Below, in pieces: positions 6,627-6,627 of a stretch of 6,627 nucleotides of DNA. The notes under the pieces were generated by a model. It did no database searches. It worked only from the letters and a program-made list of their open reading frames with translations, and was not told where the DNA came from. The DNA comes from an uncultured Prochlorococcus sp. (GTDB lineage Bacteria > Cyanobacteriota > Cyanobacteriia > PCC-6307 > Cyanobiaceae). The stretch lies in assembly GCA_913041805.1 (NCBI GenBank), contig CAJWIZ010000033.1, positions 1 through 6,627 on the forward strand, given 5' to 3'. The first letter of the stretch is position 1. The number at the start of each line of letters is the position of its first letter. The translations under genes and the position numbers were made by a program.

Positions 6627-6627
6627 T

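Overview
The window looks like chromosomal core sequence from a marine picocyanobacterium, most likely a low-light Prochlorococcus or a close Synechococcus relative. The reasons are the AT-leaning composition, almost no spacer DNA, frequent GTG/TTG starts with no clear Shine-Dalgarno, a ThiE with a large N-terminal extension, and two families typical of oxygenic phototrophs (DUF1517 and DUF3611). The genus assignment is inference from protein style and gene content, not from a database search.

Left part (1-1416, minus strand): a thiamine cluster read right to left. A long thiE (ThiD2-like N-terminal domain fused to thiamine-phosphate synthase) overlaps thiS by 4 bp. thiS is followed after about 25 bp by the N-terminus of a signal-peptide-bearing protein ending ...ALAASGGRI, which runs off the window and is probably of the DUF1517 family. 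The ThiS tail reads GGGS rather than ending at the expected Gly-Gly.

Middle (1451-3916): a 39-residue single-membrane-span protein lies on the plus strand between thiE and ribF. ribF (minus, TTG start) makes FMN and FAD. Divergent from it is a four-span DUF3611 membrane protein, whose 3' end overlaps convergently with surE (minus, 5'/3'-nucleotidase).

Right part (3988-6627): pheS (phenylalanyl-tRNA synthetase alpha subunit, GTG start), nadK (NAD kinase, GTG start) and a secreted or anchored DUF192 protein run on the plus strand. The DUF192 reading frame overlaps the end of nadK and its true start is unclear. The last ~76 bp hold the probable 3' end of an unidentified minus-strand gene converging on it.

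Functionally the genes are housekeeping. Several concern cofactors (thiamine, FMN/FAD, NADP) and nucleotides (SurE), mixed with translation (PheS) and envelope or thylakoid proteins of unknown role. I see no mobile element, CRISPR, RNA gene, riboswitch or defence system. The most interesting points are the ThiD2-ThiE fusion with its internal repeat, the ThiS terminal serine, and the tiny membrane protein gene. None of these amounts to a new multi-gene system.
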